A stretch of DNA of 64,000 nt from Elmis aenea (taxonomy: Eukaryota > Arthropoda > Insecta > Coleoptera > Elmidae). The translations under genes and the position numbers were made by a program. Under the pieces are notes generated by a model. The model was not told the origin of the DNA and made no database searches. It worked only from the letters and a program-made list of their open reading frames with translations. This document shows, piece by piece, positions 36,280 through 50,463 of the stretch (positions within the stretch are counted from its first letter, which is position 1; each line of letters starts with the position of its first letter). The stretch lies in NCBI GenBank assembly GCA_947652605.1, contig OX393577.1:24617466-24681465 (forward strand). The letters are read 5' to 3'.

Positions 36280-36563
36280 ATTAAATAGTCTGATACTTTA
36301 CGTGACGCACTACAATGATTTTTAAATGCATTCATTCATTCATTGACGGTAAAAAAACATTCAAACTTGTAAGGTCACTATAGTTAAAAACTTGTAAAGA
36401 TAGTAAAGTACTAATTAAAAGTAATTAAACCTGGGATTAACAACTGCATCAAATACATGTATTTTCCCTAACCCAAGTTATTGAGAAAAAGACTTCGCGA
36501 AATCAGGAAATCCACCTACTGTTCAAGGATTTAAAAAAAAAGCATAAGACAAGTCCCTCTATA

Positions 36564-37508
36564 CAGGGTGTCCCAAATTCGAGTAAATGCATGGGGATCT
36601 CGCTTATCTTAAGAGCTACGAGGTCGGTTAAATTAGGGCAAAGTTGCGAAATTAGGTGCTTATCAAATATCTGCAAAGAAAATTTTCATAGCCGTCTTAG
36701 CTCAAAAGTTATTCAAGAAAAATTGAAAAAACAGATTTTCGTTTTTTTGCCCTATTTCATACATTTTTTAAGATATCGACAATCCGGAAGTACTTCTCAA
36801 TGGCAACTTCTTACGCTTTATATTTTGAGATAACATAGAATTTCCAATAACGTTTCGTCTCTTCAGAACCATCATCAACTTCATTTTTTTTAATACGCCG
36901 AAAAAAATTTAATCTCATAGTCGGATAGCATTTTGTCTTCTGATTTTAATGATATATGACACTTAATATCTAAAATGATATTTTACCACAAAAATTTGAG
37001 AAAAACTCATTTTGTCCAATTTTTAAATCAAATGATCTTGTACAAAACAAGCAAAATAAAAAACAAAACATTTTTATTGTCTTGTTGTTCTGTTAAAACT
37101 GTCACTTTGACATTAATATGATCGTGAATAATTGTATAATTTGCTATCCGCTTATGAGATTAAAATTTATTTGCCGTATTTAAAAAAATATAGTTGATGA
37201 TGGTTCTGAAGAGACGAAACTTTGTTGGGAATTCTATGTTATCTCAAAATATAAAGCGTAAGAAGTTGCCATGGAGAAGTGCTTCCAGATTGTCGATATC
37301 TTTAAAAACGTTGGAAATGGGGCAAAAAAACAAAAATCTATTTTTTCACTTTTTCTTGAATAACTTCTGAACTAAGACAGCTATGAAAATGTTCTTTGCA
37401 GATATTTGATGAGCGTCTAATTTCGCAACTTTGCCCTAATTTAACCAACCTCGTAGCTCTTACGATAAGCGAGATCCCCATGCATTTACTCGAATTTGGG
37501 ACACCCTG
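36564..37508. mobile_element. Palindromic element A2
   Basis: TA-flanked, with ends identical to A1 over the first 20 bases. It is shorter (945 bp) because the centre is deleted. It abuts the LINE relic at 37511. Confidence 0.85.
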
Positions 37509-37510
37509 TA

Positions 37511-38470
37511 TAAGCTCTGGCAAACTTTGGAAGGAACAAACAACCAACATTAATGTCGCACTGATTAACGCTATCAAAATGCTTTATAACCAACCTACAA
37601 GGTCGGAAAACAAATAATATCCGGTTTTATATCGTCAAAGGGATTAAAGCAAGGTTGCTGTACATCACCAACCCCCTTTGATATGTACCTCGAAGAGGTT
37701 TTACAAAACTGGGAGAAGAAGTGTGGGGCAATGGGTGTACCTCTCATCGACACCATACTTTATTCACTATGCTTTGCAGATGATCAAGTGATGGCTCAGG
37801 AGTACAACGATTTAAACTATGTGACGAGAAAACTCATTGAAGAATACAGAAAGTGGGGTTAAGAACAGAATTTTGAAAAGACCAAATATATACGTATAGG
37901 TGGACAACAACAAGACCCAACACTAGAGGATGGAGAACACATAATATCGGGGATTGAGAGGGCACGCTGGACGATGAGTAAACTAGAGAAACAGCAATCC
38001 CGATGCTTAACAGTCTTATATGGGATAAAAATATAACAAAGGAAAATAAAAAACGAATTTATAATACAGTTATAATAAGCAATATAACCTACAACTCAGA
38101 AGTATGGCCGCTAAAAAAAAACAGAACAGAGGATATATTCAAAATTCAAAGCAACCGAAATGGATTTTTGGAGAAGAGCTGCAGGAAGATCCAGAAGAGA
38201 ATAAATAACAAATGAACGTATAAGGGAAATAATGCATATTATACATAAAATTACGGATGACATCAGGAATAAACAATTAATATGGTATGGACATGTACAG
38301 CGAATCGCTAGAGATAGAATCCCAAAACAAATCCTAAACTGGCAACTCAAAGACAGAAGAAAACCAGGCAGACCAAGAAGAAGTTGCAGGGAAGGCATAG
38401 ACAAGACCATCAAGGAGAGAGAACTAGAAGACGATACATGGAATGACCAAGAGAAATGAAAATTGAAAAT
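37511..38470 (+). pseudogene. Decayed LINE reverse transcriptase relic
   Basis: Translation in shifting frames gives SSKGLKQGC, YSLCFADDQVMAQ, a stop-interrupted middle, then WYGHVQRIARDRIPKQILNW and RRKPGRPRR. These are the reverse-transcriptase box, FADD active site and C-terminal GRPRR tail of a different LINE from the one at 32.1 kb. Several stops and frameshifts are present and the 5' half is missing. Its left edge abuts the palindromic element ending at 37508. Confidence 0.8.
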
Positions 38471-38501
38471 CGGAAAACGTCGAACGTTATAAACCGATAT
38501 A

Positions 38502-39248
38502 CAGTGTGTCCAAAAGTAATGGAATATGCTATATATCTCAATAAATATCCCCTTTAGGGAAAAATGTTTTGAAGTACAGTTGTTTGGTACTTAGTTTTCC
38601 ATCATAAAACAAAATTTAAATATTTTTTTTTTCGAATAACAAAAGCGCAATGAAAAACAATTGGATTTTTTTAAATGGCAAAGTACTATAGTATTATACT
38701 CATTTGATAGAGAATTTTTTTCTCTTTTCAATGATGCAAAACTTTAGTACCCTTGCTAAAGCAACTTTCTGAGAAAAACGCAAAAATTATGTTAATTGAT
38801 TAGTATTTATTTCTAACAAAACCATCATAAGAACTAAATTTTTTGACGAAATCTACAATAAGTGTTCAAACTGTGAACCATTTACAGCTTGGCAATGATA
38901 AACTCGGTTTTTAAACCCGTTTATAACATTCCCAACCATTTCAGGTGTAATTTCTCTTTTAAATTTTCGATATTCTCCGGCCTCTTAGCATTAACTTAAT
39001 TTTTAAGGTGACCCCATCGTTGAAAAGAGAAAAAAAATCTCTATCAAATGAGTATAATATAGGGGTAGCTTGCCATTAAAAAAAAATTCAATTGTTTTTC
39101 ATTGCGCTTTAGTTATTCGAAAAAAATTATTTAAATTCTGTTTTATGGTGGAAAACTAAGTACCAAACAACTTTTATTCCAAACATTTTTCCCTAAAGTG
39201 GATATTTATTGAGATATATAGCATATTCCATTACTTTTGGACACACTG
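38502..39248. mobile_element. Palindromic element H (CAGTGTGTCCAAAAGTAATGG)
   Basis: 747 bp, TA-flanked. Inverted ends extend inward over more than 100 bp (cccctttagggaaaaatg on the left). Non-coding. Confidence 0.85.
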
Positions 39249-40618
39249 TATACATATATCAAATACTGAAGGATATCTGTGTATAAAGTGTTAGGCTAAT
39301 TGCATTTTAATCTATTTTATATTTCCCAGAAAATACTTATTGGCCCGGGAAATCACGGGATATTTAATAAAGTTATTTTCGTTTATTTTGTGTTAAGATC
39401 TTTGTAATACTATCTATCATAATATCAGAATTTATTATAAATATCTAACATTAAATTATAGAAAAACTTTATTCTTGTTTAAAAATAGTTTTTTCGCTTA
39501 AGAATAACGAATTATGTACACCCGTAGTATGCGTAAAGAAGCCCGATCGCCATGACAAAATTTAAATCATCAAAATACGTTTACAGTTCTATTTTCGTGT
39601 ACCCGGGTAATGCGAAGCAAAATAGCTTATAAATGAAATTTTATTGATGTTCATAAATACGAAATTTCAATAGAAAAGTAATATTTCTGAAATGTACGTT
39701 TCTCTCACCAATATTATGTTATTATTTATATTATGGAGCAATATGCATTACATCATATGACTTGAAGTAGTTTTTAAACCGCTCCTTCCGTTTCTGGGTT
39801 ATTAATTTCAAAATATTGACATAACTTATTACATCCCGGGAAGAACAACGATGTCTTCCGGAATCCCGGGACAAGCAAAAATGTCAAATATGAGCAACCC
39901 TAGTTTGCACTTTTCAGTTTTCGAATCAAATTTTTATTATCAATTTGTGGCCGACCTAAGGGTGTATAGTTGTTTAATTTGAATGTTTTACCAGAACCCT
40001 GTGCACAAAAAAGGTATACCTCGTACAATATAATTTTCAGTAAATTTGTTTTACAAAAAAGAAGTCATTTCACAAAACATAACAAATTTATGATCCGAAT
40101 AATTTATTTATCACATAAATATCCTTCAGTAAAAGTACATAAGCTATTTCACGTCAAACGTTTTGCCTTGAGCTGAAGGTTAACTAAGTAAAAAAGAAAC
40201 TGCACATTCCACAAAAATTATTTTCTATGTTAAATATTTTATTAAAAAAGCAAGCGTTTTGAGACAGCATTCATAGCTATAAAAATTGATACATATTCAA
40301 ACGTAACAACAAACAAAACTTAATTGATTTGTTTTTACTATACTACTACAGAGTTTACTATAATTTTCGAGTTTGTTTGTATAAGCATACATAATTTAGT
40401 GTAATTTGTCCCAGTAAAACCCATGTAACATTATCTTTTCTTTAGGTTGTGGTTTCGTTTAAATCACGTTCTAATCTAAACTCATAAATATTCTTGTTGC
40501 TTGTATTTAAATTAGCGTTCAATGAATGTAAACTAATACAGTTACGCCACTTTTTGTGGTAAAAAAAACTTTTACAATAATTGTTTTTGTTGAGTAGGCA
40601 TTCGTCGACAGTCCTAAG
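39249..40618. other. Stretch without a recognised gene
   Basis: AT-rich. A segment at about 39340-39895 has several cccggga motifs and ends gagcaaccctag, which looks like one end of a further hAT-type element. I could not find its partner. Confidence 0.35.
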
Positions 40619-41154
40619 TCTGTTTTATACTATACTATTTTTTCGTATACGATTTCGTATACGATTTTTAATACAAAAATTTCGTTCAAGAATTTAACAT
40701 GGAAAATATGAACCATTTACATTGTACTATTTTTTGGTACGAAAACTCCAATATATTTTGGTTACTTTTTAGTAACTTTTATCATATTTTGTTGGTACCT
40801 TGAGTAACCATGTCAAATTTTCAATTTGATCACAGAACAGAAAGCGAATCATTTTCAAATTTAACGTATATTTACTATATATTTATTCCTACAAAATAAA
40901 TTGTGAGGTATTATAACGGTAATAAGTAGTATTTAACATCGTTTGATTGTTTCAGTTAACCTAACCCACAAATGACATGCGGTCAGATACAGTTACAGTA
41001 GAATACGCATGCGCCCATGCTAAAATAGGACGCATTTAGAACATGTAGTTATTTCGTACGAATTTTTGGTTCAAGATTTGTAATTTCTGATTGACACCGT
41101 ACTAGAAAATCGTATACGATTTTCTTAAACGAAAAAATAGTATAGTATAAAACC
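40619..41154. mobile_element. Uninterrupted copy of the TCTGTTTTATACTA MITE
   Basis: Inverted relative to 9836-10751. It carries the single site ggtcagat at 40981-40988, where the other copy has the inserted MITE between duplicated ATCTGACC. Confidence 0.85.
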
Positions 41155-41424
41155 GACTTTATATCAATCTGTAACTAATTCTCATCTACATGTTAAACGA
41201 GACAAAAAACCAAGAGAACTGTAATTTATTAGTGAGATTAAATATCTGTTATGTTATAACATTTCACACAACGAAAATATGAAACAATTTTAGTTCATAC
41301 TGTTTTTTTTTAAAATTTATTTTACAGTTAATATGCGATGAAAATGTATTTAATTAATTTAAAAATTAGTTAGAAAAACTTTTTCCGTTGCTGTACCAAA
41401 TCATTGGAAGTATTGTGCTATATA

Positions 41425-41480
41425 CAGGGTGTTGCACAGACCATTAAAACCTTAAATATTTCTTTTATTCTAATAACCTT
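41425..41480. mobile_element. Solo left end of a CAGGGTGTTGCACAG element
   Basis: tatacagggtgttgcacag has the common TA-CAGGGTG terminus, but no inverted partner was found in the window. The right boundary is arbitrary. Confidence 0.45.
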
Positions 41481-42528
41481 CAGAAACCATAATTGTTATT
41501 AACAGTAAGATTTGTTTTTTTTATGATCTTGCAAACAACTAAAGCAGGAGAAGTTAAGAGAAAAACAATAAAATTTTTATTGTAAACTATTTTGATTAAT
41601 TCTTTAAAAAATCATAAGCACAGATAAAGTGTCACCTCTAGCGAATGACTTGTCAACCAAAACCTCATTTCTGTATAAGCGATAATGATATTGTTGCCAT
41701 GTTGAAGACAACCAATTACCAGCAATTTTAATTGCATTTTAATATAATTTAAAGTAATAAACATAAATACAATTAGTCGGTGCCTTAACAAAAGATTAGG
41801 TACACTAACAAAAAATCTGTTTTGTATAGCCTACTACATTTTAGTGGGTTTTCTTTCGCGTGGAAATGCCATTAACTGTAAAATAAAATGTACAATGTAG
41901 GTATCTGCTTTGTTAGAAATGAAAGAAAATAAAACTAAAAGCTTTGATAAAAAACAGTTATTAATTCAGGAAGTAAAAATTCAGGTGGCTGTTTTTTTTT
42001 TATACTGACGAAGTTTTGTTATATTCAAAAGGGTCAAATCTTTCACAACATCACAACATAAAAAAATTAAGAACATTGGCCCGATTACAAAACTGGTTTA
42101 GTGTTAACACAAATTTTGTTCAAATAGATAGATATTCAGCTAAAATGAATTTTGTTAATCGCAAATAATGAGTTTGCAAAAATAATCGATGTAATAGCAG
42201 CTTAACATGTAATGACCTCAATATTATCAGCTGTACAGTCCACTCCGTGTAATTGCACACGACCACGGTAGAGTACAACAAAATTTGTTTTATGCACAAT
42301 AGTGGTAAATTAAATCAATAGAGTTGCTTTTATATCGATACAAGGTCTGTATAATAAATGACTTGACCCACTAGATGATAATTACACATTAGCTAAGTCT
42401 TTGACTGTAATATGGTTAAAGTTCATTATCTGCAATTTACTTGCAAAAGGTAGCCATCTACCGTAAAATGACTCATATGGTTTTAAATTTAGTTTCCTTA
42501 TAGCTATGTTAATATTCTTCTTCTAAAG

Positions 42529-42802
42529 CAGTGGTTTCCAAACTGTGGGGCGCGCCCCCCAAGGGGGGTGCGAGACTATTGCAAGGAGGGCGCGCAGCTG
42601 TTACCAAAATATCATTTTTGAATATAAACAAACAAAAAAAGCTTTATTTATACAGAATAAGGTATATTGTTTAGTAACCCAGTAAACAATTATTATATCA
42701 GAGCAATATTTATGAAATTAGATTGTTACGAAAAGTGAGGGGGCGCAAATTTTTATTTTATGAAAAAGGGGGGCGGAGGTACAAAAAGGTTGGAAACCAC
42801 TG
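42529..42802. mobile_element. hAT-type MITE (CAGTGGTTTCCAAAC ends)
   Basis: Inverted ends cagtggtttccaaac and ggttggaaaccactg. Target duplication is ttctaaag at 42521-42528 versus ttctagag at 42803-42810. The terminus is typical of hAT elements. Confidence 0.88.
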
Positions 42803-42912
42803 TTCTAGAGACAATACTTGTGCTTGTAATCATGAATTTTTTGCAACTGTTTCCATTAATATCACAGAAATTTGTTTTTGCTAATTTATATATTTTAATA
42901 CTATAACATGTA

Positions 42913-44595
42913 CAGGGTGGTCCAAATTCGATGGGATTACATGGGCATGTCGCTTAATATTCAAAATAGAGTATTGGTTAAATTACCAAAAATGTGCAAT
43001 TTTTTGAGACAAACTCAGAACCGTTTTCAAAAATATTCTATCATTTCCGGTTTTTAAGTTATTAGAAAAAAATGTGTTTTTTTTTGTCATATTTATGTCA
43101 TATCTCCGTTATTAATGTAAATATCGAAAAAAAGTACAAAGATTGTTTTTAGATATTTTTATATAAAATTCGATTGTACTAAAAAAAAAAAATCACCCTC
43201 GCCGTTTAAGAGTTATGACACAAACTTAACTTTTTTTAAATGAAAGCTTTAGTTGGATATACCTATTAAATTCCTTATATTTTTCTTATTTCAAATATAT
43301 AAGGGTTGATGTAATTATTTTCAATAATACGCAAGTTGGAAAAGTTCTTTTTGAAGAAAAACAGGCTGCGAAAACAAAAAATAACGAGGTGCAAAACCTT
43401 TTAAAACTCATGTGGTACAAGTTACGGAAGTTTTTTAATTTGCTGTTGAGATAAACATTATACATATTTGAACATAAGATAACAATATAGTCAGAATTTA
43501 CAATTATGTAGTATATTGTTTTTTATCTAATTATAAATATTTATAATGTTTATCTTAACAACAAATTAAAAAACCTTCGTAACTTGTACAACATGAGTTT
43601 TAAAAGCTTTTATATCTACTTAGTTTTTTTTGTTTTCATAGCCTACTATATTATTCTTTAAAATAAAACTAAAAAACCTTCGTGACTTGCGTATTATTAA
43701 TAATATTATATAATTATAATACATTAAATATTTGGAATGAAAAAAAAAGGAATTTAAACAGGTCATAGCTCATAGCCAACTAAAGCTTTCGTTTGAAAAA
43801 AGGGGAAGTTTGTGTCAACTTTTAAACAGCAAGCGTAATTTTTTTAAAGTAGATATAATCGAATTTTACATAAAAATTATCTCCATAACATTTTTCGGTA
43901 TTTACAACAATAACGGAGACATGACACATTATAACTACGAAATCACTGTAAAGACACTTTTCGTAACAAACAAATATTAACTTTTTACGGCCTATTCATT
44001 CTCGAAGCTATCATTTTCGTAAGAAATAATTTTGATCTGTTAGAAGTGAATATAAGAAACCATGCAGCCAATACCCGATATAAAACAAATCTAAAGCCCG
44101 ATTGCTTCAAATATACTTATCTTCAAAAAAATGTTGCCTCTATAATTATTGCAATATATATAACAAATTTAATACATCACATGAGAGTATAAAAAATCTA
44201 CCCACCCCCGACGTGAAGAAAAGATTAAGAAATGTCCTAATCTCTAAAGCTTACTATGGAGTTAGTGAATATCTTAATGACGCTTACTTTAAAAACTCTT
44301 TTAAGTAGATATAATTTTGTGTTGTGTATATATTCGTATATACATATGTGTATTATTATTATCATTATTGTGACATGTTCTATGCCTTTTTGGATTTTTC
44401 AGAACAAATAAAGACTACTACTAAATATGACAACAACAAAAATAACTTAAAAACCGGAAATTATAGAATATTATTAAAAACGGTTCTGAGTTTGTTCCAA
44501 AAAACTGCACATTTTTGGTAGGTAATTTAAACGTTTCTCTATCTTGAATATTAAGCGAGATACTCATGTAATCCCATCGAATTTGGACAACCCTG
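42913..44595. mobile_element. Palindromic element D (CAGGGTGGTCCAAATTCGATG)
   Basis: 1.68 kb, flanked by TA on both sides. Inverted ends extend at least 100 bp. Short AT-rich frames inside have no recognisable domain. Confidence 0.83.
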
Positions 44596-44597
44596 TA

Positions 44598-45713
44598 CTC
44601 CTGTACATGCTATACTATAGTATTAAAATATATAAATTAGCTAAAACAAATTTCGGTAATATTAATGGAAACAGTTGCAACAAATTCATGATCACAAGAC
44701 GAGCACAAGTATTGTCCCTAGAAGTATGACACGATGTATAATTCTTTATAAAATTCTTTCGTTTATGCAATATTTCGCCGATTATAAAGAAAACGACTAA
44801 ATTACAAAAAAAAATTAGATTGTTGAAAACTATTCCAAACCATTTACAAAAATGTTGTACCATTTTCGGTTTATGAGTTATCAAAATAACTTTTTTTTGT
44901 CATTATAATATTGTATTATATCTCCAACATTATTACAAATATTAAAATACCTTATAAAGGTTTTTCATTTAATTTTGATGCACAGTGTAATGACGCCAAT
45001 CGAACAATGTTATCCTTACCAGTTTTAAAGTTAGGACGCAAATTTGTTTTTTGAATAGCCCTACATGGTTTACAAAGCTATTTTAGAAATATAAACTTTA
45101 CAAACATTTTGTATAATAAAGAACTATAATTTATTATAAATGCCATTAATTTTTTTTTTGTTATAACTTAAAAACCTAAAATGATACCATTTTTTTTTAA
45201 TGGTTTTGTATTTTCCTTTAATAAAAAGCAAGAAACATGAGGACGTCACAAAAACCACATCAGACATTTCAGTCAAAACAACCTAGTGATTATCTTGACC
45301 ATGTCCGTAGGCCACATCGGTTAAAACTACTATTGTGTGTTATACCTAAACTTTGAAGTAAAAAACACAATTTGATAAAAGTGTTACATCTTCCTATTTT
45401 ACAATCATTATTGCAATAATAATATCAATAAATTTCTTAGTTTTAAAAATATTTTTTATTAACGAAGTCTTAAATTTTCTCCGGCAATATTCAGTGCACT
45501 ATCTTTGTTGCCCATTCCTTTTATTTTTAAAGCAACATTTCGCACCTTTTGTAAAAGACATCTTCAATATTTTTTACAATATTTGAAAAATATATACAGC
45601 GAATTAAAATACAAAGCAGCACAGATAAAAATTATTTCTACATTATAGGTTTTACTGTATCAACTAAGGTACTCATTACTTAAAAAAATTTATTACTATT
45701 ATACAGGGTTCTC
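44598..45713. other. Stretch without a recognised gene
   Basis: AT-rich. Immediately right of element D its first 300 bp resemble degenerate palindrome interior (accattttcggtttatgag). No exon or intact element is seen. Confidence 0.35.
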
Positions 45714-46831
45714 GTTTTTCGAGGGCCACTATGGGGATCTCGTAAACGGTAAGAGTTACGACTTCGGTTAAATTGGGGCAAAGTTGTATATTCAGGTGCT
45801 TAATAATTTGACGCAAACAGAACTTATCTAGCTCTTTTAGTTTTTGAGATATAGGGAAAAAAGTAAAAAAGTGGATTTTTGTTTTTCGCCCGTAACTTTT
45901 TCATTTGATGTCGAATTTCATTTCTGTAAAAACTTTTTCATGGCCACTTTTTGCAAGGAATCAGAATCTCCAATTAAATTTTCCGTGCGACGTTTCGTTT
46001 TTTTGCACACAATTGTTTCACTTCCGGTTTCGCCGGAAATGACTCCAACTTTGTTATTTTAAATGGAACACCGTGTATATTTTCACATTTTTGGAAAGAG
46101 GAAGCGATTTTGGATACAAATGCACTATTTTGGTTAATTTTTATAACCTCAAATTTTTTAAAACAAAATTTAGTTTTATATTGAGGGTGCCATGACCTGC
46201 ACAAATTGATTTTAATTATGTCAACAATTGTCCAAAAAACGTTTTTGTAAATTTTAAATGACATTTAGATTACTTTAATCGACTTTGAAGGTTGTGGAAT
46301 CGGTTTTTTTGGCAAAAAGTCAATTTTTTTTAAATGGAACCATGCTGGTACTAGCGGTTATTTAAATGGAGCATTTTCTAACGAATCCATCAATACCAAT
46401 AACTTGTATTTTTATTAAGAGTCTACTTTAAAAGATTCAAATTATTTAGCAGCAAAAGACAAAGAGGGACGAATTTTTTCCTCTTGTCGTACTTTCTTAT
46501 GGACGAATGACATTTTCAATTTTATTCCAGAGAAAAAAATTCTGAAGATGGTAAGAGGATGACCTGACTATAAATCATACTTCCAATTACGTGTTTTCTT
46601 TCTAATTATCCCACAAAGTCAATGGGAAACACCTAAACATTTCGGCCAAGTTTGATAGCTCTAGCTTAAACGGCTACGACGCATTCGATTTTTTGATTAT
46701 TATTTTTTCTTGCAAAGGTCTCTAACTTTGAAAGGAAGCATTTTCGTATAACAAAATATTTGACAAATGGTCATCATTTTCACTCAGGAATATGCACCTA
46801 CTTTTTGGCGGTGTATAATTGGGACACCCTG
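45714..46831. mobile_element. CAGGGTTCTCG element E, composite or decayed
   Basis: The left end at 45714 has the TA-CAGGG terminus and an A-like subterminal layout (atggggatctcg, then cggttaaattggggcaaag). The right terminus gacaccctg at 46831 does not match it beyond the end. A second end-like string, ggaacaccgtgta, lies at 46065-46077. Two elements may be fused here. Confidence 0.5.
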
Positions 46832-46841
46832 TATATGAATA

Positions 46842-47468
46842 CAGGGTGTGTATAAATTGGCGGAAGCGCTACACGTGACGATGTTCTTCGTAAAATTTTA
46901 AGTCGAAAATCTTGATACAAAAATGTTGTACCATTTTTCCTATGGCCTCAGGAACCATTTAAAGAAAAAAAAATTGGCAACATTGCATACATTGATTTGC
47001 GTTTGGATATTTTTTTATCAGCAATTTTTACTTAGGTACTTACAATTTTTGTTTGAACTGAAAGCCTTCAGTTCGTAAACATACCTGCATTCTTTTAGGT
47101 ATCGTCTAATACAAACAAGAAATAATTACGAGAAAAACAGAGATGACAGCTAATGACAATGTTGCCATATGTATTATTTTCATTCAAATCAGTGATTTAC
47201 ATATTTTCACCACCAATTTTTGAAAAGAAGAACACAATATCTAGGAAAAAATACTATTCGAAATTTATTTTTATTCCAAATTGCAGCTTTTTCATTTGCA
47301 AGTATTAAATAGGAGTAACGCTTATTAAAAGACTAAATGTCAAAACTTTGAGGACCTCTTGCAGACACAGCAAGGATGGTACAACATTTTCGTATTAAGA
47401 TTTTCGACTTAGAATTTTACGAAGAACATCGCCACGTGTAGCGCTTCCGCCAATTTTTACACACCCTG
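46842..47468. mobile_element. Palindromic element F (CAGGGTGTGTATAAATTGG)
   Basis: 627 bp with inverted ends that include ggcggaagcgctacacgtg, TA-flanked. It lies nine bases from element E. Confidence 0.83.
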
Positions 47469-49227
47469 TATATATTTCTAATATTATTATAGATGATTTG
47501 GTAACACGAATAATCCGCTCACGGATAATTAAACCCAAAATTGTTGAAACTCCAATTTAATTTCAATATTTCAGATGTATTTACATAATCAGATCGTGAA
47601 TAGCTACGCACCACTGAGTATTTATAACATTAAATCAATAAATGTAAACACTGAATCACTGAATATATTTGCAGTTTTAAACTCACTAATGGCGTTAAAA
47701 TAATAAATTAACACATTATGTATATAAACAGGTACTTAATGCTTAACGTTTATCATGGCAATGTAAATTATTTCTTCCGAATCGACTGGAATACATTTAA
47801 TTGCAATATAAACTCTTTGATTTGATCGTTATTGCAGTAATTATATTTTATGGCCCAATAACGGGTAAATATTTTGCGTTAGTGATGAATGAAAACTATC
47901 ATAACATTTTTAAATAGCATCTTCGAAAGAACATTGCCAACATTGTGTGTTGAAAATGTTTTAAATAAGTTATATTTTAGGAAAATATATTTTTGAAGTT
48001 GTGCAAAACAACAGTTAAATATTTTTTTGTTTCGTAATCTAATGTATTCCTATATACTAATTATTGTTAAGGTAGCATTATGTAGAAACTGGCTGTTCAA
48101 AAACTATAAACAATTTAACATTAAAGTACTAAATACATCTTTTACGTACCAAAACAACATACAAGTTTTTTGAATTTAAAATTTAAATCCTACGTAGTTC
48201 TGTGCAATTATTATTGTTTAAATAGCAATTATTTAGAAAGTGGGATGTTTTTTAAACCATAAACAAATAAATGCATTAAAATTGTTTTTATTACAATAAA
48301 TATATCCCCTACCTACGCAATACAACATACAGTTATTTTATGGTTCCTAATGTAAAATAATCTCATACAATCTCTATTGTTTAAGCAGCATTATGTAGGA
48401 AATTCGTCATTTTTAAACCAAAAACAAATAAAGATACAAAACATTGTGTGGTAAACAGATGAATAAGTTCAGAAATTCAATACATTTGTTTATATTCTAA
48501 AACACTTTTTTAAAATTTCGACAATTTTCAATATTAAAAAAATGTCACAAGTAATCGAGAGATAAAAATCAAAATACCTACGAGTATCTAAATAATACAA
48601 TAATATACCAAAATAACACACACATAAACAAACTTGAAGTATTTACAAAAACCTTGGTGTAATAAATCATCATTAAATAATCACTCAGCCATTTAAAAAA
48701 AAATAAAATTATTATCCACAATTTATTTAACCACTTGCAGTTTTTAACACGGGAATGCCTTGCAATTTATCTTAATAATCTGTCGCATGAATAATAACGT
48801 CAAAGACATGCAGTAAATAGAATGATATGAGTGACAATCTGACAATCGAATTGAATAAATCGAGTTAAGTAATTTGCGTTAGACAAATGACTAGACAGAC
48901 TTGCGTTTAGTGGCCGTCTAATCTAATCAAATTAACTGTTTAAAAGGATAGGATTTTGAGACATGAAGTTTGTGTTAAATTATCGGTTAATTTAGCCCCG
49001 AATCTAAATATCAATTGAAAATTAATTCTATGACGTTGTTTGCAATTTTTAATTTTTTAAAGACACCGGCATTTAATCGTAAGCAGGTACTAATGGAAAT
49101 GATTTATTATTTTAGTTTTATTTGCAGCCAAATTAAAACTTGATTTTTAACCTGTGCATCTCGCTTATTATTAGAGCTAGGGCATAGGTTCCAATCAATC
49201 TATGTAATTTTGTAATGGAGTTGTAAA
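47469..49227. other. AT-rich stretch without a recognised gene
   Basis: No ORF of note, no element with two ends, and no structured RNA that I can support. Confidence 0.4.
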
Positions 49228-49443
49228 CAGGGCTGTGAAGCTGTGAGTACAACAAAAAATTGCGAGGTGGTCCTTTGCCTCAAAATTTAAAATCAAATTT
49301 TAAATAATTTCTTTATATATATTTTTTTTATAATACACACACCATAAAAATGTCTTAGTATTTAAATTTTGTCGGAGTCGGAGTCAAACTGCTAAAATTA
49401 TCAGGAGTCGGAGTCGATTTAATTTACCGACTCCGCAGCCCTG
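49228..49443. mobile_element. hAT-type MITE (CAGGGCTG ends)
   Basis: 216 bp with a perfect 8-bp target duplication GTTGTAAA at 49220-49227 and 49444-49451. The right end contains repeated ggagtcggagtc. TIRs are short (CAGGGCTGTG on the left, CGCAGCCCTG on the right). Confidence 0.88.
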
Positions 49444-50463
49444 GTTGTAAACTTGAAATTTCCCTGTAAGAACATAACATCATCTGTTTACCTTATTTTT
49501 CCACGTAAGGAATTTTAATACACTACAGCGAATAATTAAATCATACTTCTGTTTATTCATTATTATCGCAAACTGCACAACTACTGCATTCATTATGAAG
49601 GTAAAATTATATTTATTATTTTGCAGAATATTTATTATTAAAATTAAGTTTTTGTCAAGCTTTATATACAATACGACAATAAAAATGCTTAACTACTGTT
49701 TTTTATTACATAACGTCAACCTTGTCCAAACAGTAGCGTATAATTCGGTACTTTGCAATACATGATAACATATTTTGAATAACACTATGTAGTACTTTTA
49801 CGACATGTATTAAATCTGATGACGTTATTAATTACTTTTAACATTGCAAAATACATGTAATGTTATTTTCAGTAATTTGTTATAGGTACTATACGTGGTA
49901 ATTTCTTCATCATGAAGCAAATAGATTTCTAACAGTTTATCCAAAATAGGTAGGACATAATACCTTATAAATATATGGCACAAATCGTCGAGGAATTGCA
50001 AAAATTTGTTGTGGAATCCTGTTAATTATTGCTTTGTACCACATAAAATACGACTTCGCCAGCATTCTAACGATTTAATCAATACGTGAAATGAAAATTT
50101 ATTAAATATTGTAAATTATTTCAATTATTTTATATTTTTATAAAACATAGCACTAACATTTTATTGTATATTCTGAGATGCGTTACATTACAGTTACTTA
50201 ATACAATTTTCGGTGTTAACATAATACATATAAGCTGCTTTACTTTTGAGGCTTCCACTTAAATACCTTAACTATCAAAACAACTAAAAAAGATCATTTT
50301 TCACTCTAAATTCCTTGGTTAAATATAACGCAATATCGAATATTTTAAAGACAATTTTCGAAGGGTGTTAATTTAATTTGAAAACTTACTTCATACACTA
50401 TCGTACTGAAATAAATAATCTTGACTCACACCGAATTACAGCGATGTTGGAATTAAACTTATA

